NCBI GenBank assembly: GCA_034423575.1
Contig: DAOUIF010000018.1
Span: 1 to 64,000 of the forward strand
Direction: 5' to 3'
DNA from: Bin87 sp034423575
Lineage (GTDB): Bacteria > Chloroflexota > Dehalococcoidia > Lucifugimonadales > UBA3495
Length of the DNA: 64,000 nucleotides
In this document: piece after piece, positions 59,556-64,000 of the stretch
Layout of the letters: the number at the start of each line of letters is the position of its first letter
How positions within the stretch are numbered: the first letter of the stretch is position 1
Program-made: the position numbers and the translations under genes
The notes under the pieces: generated by a model
The model's input: only the letters and a program-made list of their open reading frames with translations
Databases searched by the model: none
Told to the model about the DNA's origin: nothing

Positions 59556-60815
59556 ATGGCGGAGAAGGGAATTCTCGACGGGGTTAGAGTCCTCACCCTG
59601 GAGCAGGTGCACGCGCTGCCGTGGGGGACGGGATTCCTTGCGGATCTGGGCGCTGATGTCATCCGCGTCGAAAGCCCGGACCACCTGCAGGACCGTAAAT
59701 CCGGCCCCTTTCCGGAAGGCACCCCGGGTGAGGAGTGGTGGAACGAAGCCGGAAACATAGTCTATTACGGCGCCCGCAACAAGCGCAGCCTGTGCATGGT
59801 CGTAACCCACCCGCGGGGAAAGGAAGTCTTTCTAAAGTTGGTGGAGAAGGCGGACATCGTGACCGATAACTTCCGTCCCGGCACCATGCAGCGGTTCGGG
59901 TTCGACCATGACAGCCTCTCCGCAATCAACCCTCGCATCATCACTCTCAGTAGCACCGCTTACGGTTACACCGGACCCTGGCGGCGGGCCGGCTCCCGGG
60001 CCCGCACCGTTGATGCCGCCTGCGGTTTGTCGTACCTGACCGGCTACGAGGGCGGTCCTTCCCAGCGGGCCAGCCCCAACTACATGGACCATTCCGTGGG
60101 CAACAACGTGGCCTATGCCCTGCTGCTGGCCCTGTACCAGCGCAACAAGACTGGCAAGGGCATGCGGGTTGACCTGACCATGCTAGAAACTGGAGTCTCG
60201 TCAGTGGGACCGGCCATCCTGGAGGCGCAGCGGGGCATAACGCGCGATCGTTTGGGCTGCGGCCACTGGTGGAAGGCGCCGCACAATGTGTATCCGGCCA
60301 GGGGCGACGACCGATGGATAGTTATTGTCGTGTCGTCCGAAACGGAATGGGAATCGCTGAAGGGAGCAATGGGCCGGCCCCAGTGGGCCGAGGGAGCCAA
60401 ATTCGGCACCGCTTTGGCCCGCTGGCGCCACCGCCATGAACTGGACGAGCTGATCGGTGACTGGACCTCCCAGCATGACGACCTGGAACTGGCGCGGAGG
60501 CTGCAGGAACTGGGCGTCGCCGCCGGCTCGACGTTGACCGCACGGGACCTGGTAGACGACTCTCATCTACGGGAAAGGGGCTATCTGTGGGAGTTCTCCA
60601 ATCCTCAGGCCCCTGCCGTTGGGTCCCGTATTTTTGCCGGCCGTCCCTTCAGAGATCCGGCCAATCCCGTGTCCATTGAGAAGGTCGCGAAATTGGGACA
60701 GGACAACGGGGCGATATTGGCCGAACTGGCGGGGTTGTCGCCAGCCGAAATAGGGGAGCTGGAATCCGAAGGCGTGGTTTACGGCGAGCCCCGGCCCGAC
60801 GAACCAAGGCCGTGA
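59556..60815 (+). CDS. CaiB/BaiF family CoA-transferase, copy 2
   Basis: A 419-residue class III CoA-transferase: GVRVLTLEQVHALPWGTGFLADLGADVIRVESP, YGARNKRSLCMVVTHPRGKEVFLKLVEKADIVTDNFRPG, and MRVDLTMLETGV with the conserved aspartate. It differs from copy 1 by a longer loop after VESPDHLQ. GGAGG precedes the ATG at slightly long spacing. The next gene is another member, so they may act on related acids or form a heteromer. Substrates unknown. Confidence 0.92.
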   Translation: MAEKGILDGVRVLTLEQVHALPWGTGFLADLGADVIRVESPDHLQDRKSGPFPEGTPGEEWWNEAGNIVYYGARNKRSLCMVVTHPRGKEVFLKLVEKADIVTDNFRPGTMQRFGFDHDSLSAINPRIITLSSTAYGYTGPWRRAGSRARTVDAACGLSYLTGYEGGPSQRASPNYMDHSVGNNVAYALLLALYQRNKTGKGMRVDLTMLETGVSSVGPAILEAQRGITRDRLGCGHWWKAPHNVYPARGDDRWIVIVVSSETEWESLKGAMGRPQWAEGAKFGTALARWRHRHELDELIGDWTSQHDDLELARRLQELGVAAGSTLTARDLVDDSHLRERGYLWEFSNPQAPAVGSRIFAGRPFRDPANPVSIEKVAKLGQDNGAILAELAGLSPAEIGELESEGVVYGEPRPDEPRP

Positions 60816-60856
60816 CTCGTGCGCCAGGGCAGGACGATTGTACAGTCTTCTAACTC

Positions 60857-60929
60857 CCGCTCATGGTGAGCCTGTCGAACCATGCTCCGCTTTGGTCGAA
60901 CCATCCTTCGACAAGCTCATGATGAGCGG
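60857..60929. repeat. Third dispersed-type inverted repeat
   Basis: Left arm CCGCTCATGGTGAGCCTGTC, right arm CGACAAGCTCATGATGAGCGG. One copy only in this window. The sequence type (GCTCATGGTGAGC... TGTCGAAC) is a common intergenic palindrome in GC-rich bacteria. It lies between the two CoA-transferase genes. Confidence 0.75.
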
Positions 60930-60996
60930 ATAGAGAAAACTTATCGACTTTGCAATCGTCCCGGCATTGATGGATAAGCAACTTGGTGGAGAGACC

Positions 60997-62205
60997 ATGC
61001 CCGGAATACTGTCGGAATTGCATGTACTGGAACTGACCCACCGGCCCTCCGGCGCCTATTGCGCCAAGCTGCTGGCCGACCAGGGCGCGGACACCATCAA
61101 AGTCGAGCCGCCCGGCTGGGGCGACCAGGCCCGCCACGAGCCGCCCTTCATTGATGATGTTCCCCATCCCGACCGGGGAACATCCTTCCTGGCCTTCAAT
61201 ACCAACAAGCGGGGCGTCACGCTGGACGTGGAACAGGCGCAAGGTCGGGAGCTGTTCGAGCGATTGGCAGCCACTGCGGACATCATTCTTGAGAGCTATC
61301 CGCCGGGGAAGCTGGCGGAATTGGGACTGGGCTATGAACGGCTGTCCCAATCCAACCCCGGCCTGATCCTGGTTTCCATCACGTATTTTGGTCAGGACGG
61401 GCCCTATGCCGGGTACCAGGGCGATGATCTGGTGGCTCAAGCCATGGGGGGCTACCTTTACACGGTAACCGGCTCGGCCAGCCAGCCGCCCATGGGCACG
61501 GCCCTGCAGCAGATGGAGATTACCGCCGCCCGCAACGGGGCGGTGGCGGTAATGGCGGCACTGTTGCGACGGGAGCAGTCGGGAAAGGGCACCCACATCG
61601 ATGTCTCGACCATGGAGGCTGCCGTCAGCACCCCCTCCGGGCTGATTCACCCCTACACCTACACTGGACGCAGCCCTCACCGGGGCGGCAGTGACGGCAA
61701 CGTGATGGACGGGATGCACCTGCCCACCCTGGATGGGGAAGTAACACTCACCACGGCTGGCACCGGCGGCCGTCCCATGGAGGCGTGGGCCGAGTTTCTG
61801 GAGGAACCGGGGCTGCTGGATTCCAAGTTCGCCTCCCGCTCCGGCCGGATGGAACACTGGGAGGAGCTTCACGGACTGGTGGCTCCCAAGCTGGCCCAGT
61901 GGAACAACCTGGATTTGATGCGGGAGACCATGGCCCGGGGCCTGGTCATAGGGCTGGTTCAGACGCCGCAGCAGGTGGTGGAATCGCCGCACCTGGAAGA
62001 GCGCGGGTTCTTCGTCGAGATGGACCATGCCCGGGCCGGCTCATTGAAATACCCGGGTTCGGGGTTCTTCATCGACGGAGAAAACGCCATGGCATCAGCC
62101 CGGCCGGCGCCCCGCCTGGGCGAGCACAACGTTGAAATTCTATGTGGTGAGCTGGGCCTCACCGTCCGTGACCTGGGATTGCTGCGGGCGGCGAGGGTTA
62201 TCTAA
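60997..62205 (+). CDS. CaiB/BaiF family CoA-transferase, copy 3
   Basis: A 402-residue class III CoA-transferase: ELHVLELTHRPSGAYCAKLLADQGADTIKVEPP, LAFNTNKRGVTLDVEQAQGRELFERLAATADIILESYPPG, and HIDVSTMEAAVS with the conserved aspartate. The ATG at 60997 follows GGAGAG; a TTG and ATG 27-30 bases upstream are in frame but lack family residues. It is a separate branch from copies 1 and 2. Substrates unknown. Confidence 0.92.
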   Translation: MPGILSELHVLELTHRPSGAYCAKLLADQGADTIKVEPPGWGDQARHEPPFIDDVPHPDRGTSFLAFNTNKRGVTLDVEQAQGRELFERLAATADIILESYPPGKLAELGLGYERLSQSNPGLILVSITYFGQDGPYAGYQGDDLVAQAMGGYLYTVTGSASQPPMGTALQQMEITAARNGAVAVMAALLRREQSGKGTHIDVSTMEAAVSTPSGLIHPYTYTGRSPHRGGSDGNVMDGMHLPTLDGEVTLTTAGTGGRPMEAWAEFLEEPGLLDSKFASRSGRMEHWEELHGLVAPKLAQWNNLDLMRETMARGLVIGLVQTPQQVVESPHLEERGFFVEMDHARAGSLKYPGSGFFIDGENAMASARPAPRLGEHNVEILCGELGLTVRDLGLLRAARVI

Positions 62206-63066
62206 TCCGCTGTTGTGAAACGCCGCGGACCCAGAATTAGTGCGCCGGTTTTTCGTGGATGAAGCAGGATTTCGCTGGACGGCAGTTTTGCGCGAGGCAT
62301 TTGGTGATGTAAGGATGGCGGACAAGGCGTTCGTTTATATTAAGGTGTTTTCCCACTCAAAATATCGGCATTGCCACCGTATTTCGTCGTTACTATACCG
62401 CTACGTGTACCAGTTGAGCGGGAGTTGATGCGTTGGGCAGTTTAGGGTTCGTTCAGAAGGTAGACGATGACGCCCATCGCTGGAATATCGACGCTAATAA
62501 TAGCCCATATTGGCATCACCAACAAGTCGTTTCCGTTGCAGCCAAAAGCAGGATTCATCGTACAGAATCCCACGCATCTCAGGGACATCGGACCAATCCA
62601 GAGTATGCCGGTCGGCGGGAATCAGTTGGTGTCCGTTCATGACGGCAACGACCTTGGTGCAGTCGGCCGAGTCAGCTTGGAGATCGGCCAAGGTGTTGCC
62701 GCGGACACCGATCTCGTCGTCCACGGGGGTTTCGATCGGGCTCCGGCCCAACTGCTCAGCGCCACAGGTTCACATGGTCGGGGTATCCGATGCGGCCCCT
62801 CTCTCCATTGAACTTTGGTTGTATACCTGGAACATCAAGCCCAACCCCCGGGCCGACTTCGAGGAGTCGCGGAAGGCTACCGACTATTCGAAAGCAAGGT
62901 CGATGATCGGCTGGGAGATGCGGGTGTAATTCTCGGCAGGTATCCGATCCCTGCTGCAATAGCCGCTGGCCCCCAAACCCACGGGACGGTGGAATGCTGA
63001 AGTAAAATGCGGCACCACCACGCGCCGGCGCCAAATTCCGTGATTGCACCCGCCTTTTGAAACCAG
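62206..63066. other. Gene-less stretch, 860 bases
   Basis: Lower GC than the flanks over 62240-62560. Several short open frames (for example on the plus strand 62467-62811 and the minus strand 62494-62751) overlap without a ribosome site or recognisable family. It may hold the remains of a gene, but I could not join frames into anything known. No repeat-family member is present. Confidence 0.5.
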
Positions 63067-64000
63067 ATGATCTCGATAGTTGCCCTGATCCCGACCCACA
63101 ACAGGCCTGACCTTCTGTCACAACGTGCCCTGGCGTCCATTGCCCGCCAATCGCGGATGCCCGACTACCTGGTCATTGTGGACGATTCGGGCCCGACGCA
63201 CCGGGCCGCCAACCGGCGAGTTGCCGACGGGTTCGATTTCCCCTCCGCCCGGGTGGTCTACCTGGAAAACTCGCGGACGCCCGGTCTATCGGGCGCCGTC
63301 AACACCGCGCTCGCGTGGATGCAGGCTCAAACTCCATGCGCGTTCGTGGCCCTACTGGACGATGACGATGCCTGGGAGCCCACCTACCTGGAATGGTGCG
63401 AAGAGGCGATCACGAGCAACGATCTGGACATGGCGGCGGCCGGTATCGTCTACCATGGACGCGACGCAGAAGCGCGTCATTTGGACTCTCCGGAAGAATT
63501 GGATGTGGGCGAACTCCTGGTGCGGAATCCCCACATCCAAGGCTCCAACCTGTTTGTCCGCCTGGAGAAGATGCTGGAGGCGGGCGGTTTCGACGAGGCC
63601 CTGGTCAGCACCACCGATCGTGACATGTGCATCAGGTTGGCTGACCTGGGTACCGTCAGGTACGGCAAACTGTCCGATTACCTGGTGCATCACCACGCCG
63701 AGGACGACAGACCTCGCCTCTCTTCCCGCGGCAGTGAAGACAAGTGCGCGGGCCTGACGCGCTTCTATCGCAAGTATCGGGGCCGGATGACGGTTGAGCA
63801 GAGAGAGGCGTTCCTCAGGCGCAGCCGAGACCTTTTTGACTGCGAACCGTCAGTGGAACCCGCGGTACCGCGGGAAGATGAGCCACCGTCGCTGATGGCG
63901 AAACGTCATGATTGCCTCGACCTTGTGGTGGGCGCCATCACGTCCCCGGAAGTCGGTTGCGTGGCCAACTTGCTGGAGAGCCTGTCCTGTGAACTGGGCG
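63067..64000 (+). CDS. GT2 glycosyltransferase, 3' end outside the window
   Basis: The frame is open to the last base (311 codons visible). It starts MISIVALIPTHNRPDLL, the usual GT-A opening, then LVIVDDSGPT, and the metal-binding stretch VALLDDDDAWEPTYLEW. A late acidic motif in STTDRDMCIRLADLG fits the base of GT2 enzymes. After about residue 275 a new segment begins (LDLVVGAITSPEVGCVANLLESL), which looks like the start of a second glycosyltransferase domain. It transfers sugar to an unknown acceptor, probably for a surface polymer. Confidence 0.87.
   Translation, partial: MISIVALIPTHNRPDLLSQRALASIARQSRMPDYLVIVDDSGPTHRAANRRVADGFDFPSARVVYLENSRTPGLSGAVNTALAWMQAQTPCAFVALLDDDDAWEPTYLEWCEEAITSNDLDMAAAGIVYHGRDAEARHLDSPEELDVGELLVRNPHIQGSNLFVRLEKMLEAGGFDEALVSTTDRDMCIRLADLGTVRYGKLSDYLVHHHAEDDRPRLSSRGSEDKCAGLTRFYRKYRGRMTVEQREAFLRRSRDLFDCEPSVEPAVPREDEPPSLMAKRHDCLDLVVGAITSPEVGCVANLLESLSCELG

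Overview
The window is GC-rich bacterial chromosome, coding on both strands, with no rRNA, tRNA, phage, plasmid or CRISPR genes seen. The gene mix suggests a Dehalococcoidia-type Chloroflexota (SAR202-like) heterotroph: three CaiB/BaiF CoA-transferases, two luciferase-like flavin oxidoreductases, cupin dioxygenase-like proteins, MaoC hydratases, SDRs, an amidohydrolase, beta-propeller proteins, MFS carriers and two Dpp/Nik-type ABC importers. That placement is inference from gene content, not from a marker gene.

Layout. 1-8.7 kb: tail of a damaged MFS carrier, an RmlD-like SDR, a carboxymuconolactone decarboxylase-like protein, a bicupin dioxygenase, DNA polymerase IV, an AT-richer SIR2-like gene (possible defence gene), a conserved hypothetical and a RidA protein. 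8.7-13.2 kb: the giant helicase Lhr. 13.5-19 kb: two MFS carriers around an accessory patch with two tandem HicBA toxin-antitoxin pairs, an RDD membrane protein, and a wrecked VapBC-like pair whose antitoxin is split by a 136-bp miniature transposable element. 19.2-23.1 kb: a minus-strand catabolic operon (MBL hydrolase, two MaoC proteins, SDR, amidohydrolase). 23.2-25.5 kb: a 5'-nucleotidase lipoprotein. 25.7-33.9 kb: three tandem family-5 substrate-binding lipoproteins and two permeases, with a clear cobalamin riboswitch and terminator between the first and second lipoprotein; this looks like a cobalt or corrinoid-related importer. 34-38.5 kb: a lactate-oxidase-like flavoprotein fused to SHOCT, a DUF998 protein, an LLM oxidoreductase, an NHL propeller and a small membrane protein. 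38.5-40.8 kb: a UGSC-family selenoprotein gene with an in-frame UGA, its usual partner gene, and a partial duplication of its 3' end flanking a coiled-coil gene. 41.4-47.9 kb: an LLM oxidoreductase coupled to an NMT1-like binding protein, an arylsulfotransferase-like propeller, a GlcG/HbpS protein, a CaiB/BaiF transferase and a Ca2+/cation antiporter. 48-52.6 kb: a second Dpp-type importer operon ending at a strong terminator. 53.7-62.2 kb: SDR, exonuclease III, a coiled-coil hypothetical, alpha/beta hydrolase, cupin, Na/Pi symporter and two more CaiB/BaiF transferases. 63.1 kb to the end: a GT2 glycosyltransferase cut by the window edge.

Threaded through the intergenic gaps are dispersed repeats. 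The best defined is a MITE-like family of about 137 bp with terminal inverted repeats close to CTCACGCGTACCCAGTTT and 10-bp target duplications, visible at three copies. A second palindromic family (core AATCAGGATTTACCGGATT) carries the same terminal motif at some copies. No transposase is in the window, so both would be moved in trans.

Most promising for follow-up: the UGA-containing UGSC gene pair, the B12-riboswitch-controlled importer with multiplied binding proteins and no ATPase genes, the MITE whose computed removal restores an antitoxin gene, and the lone SIR2-like protein.
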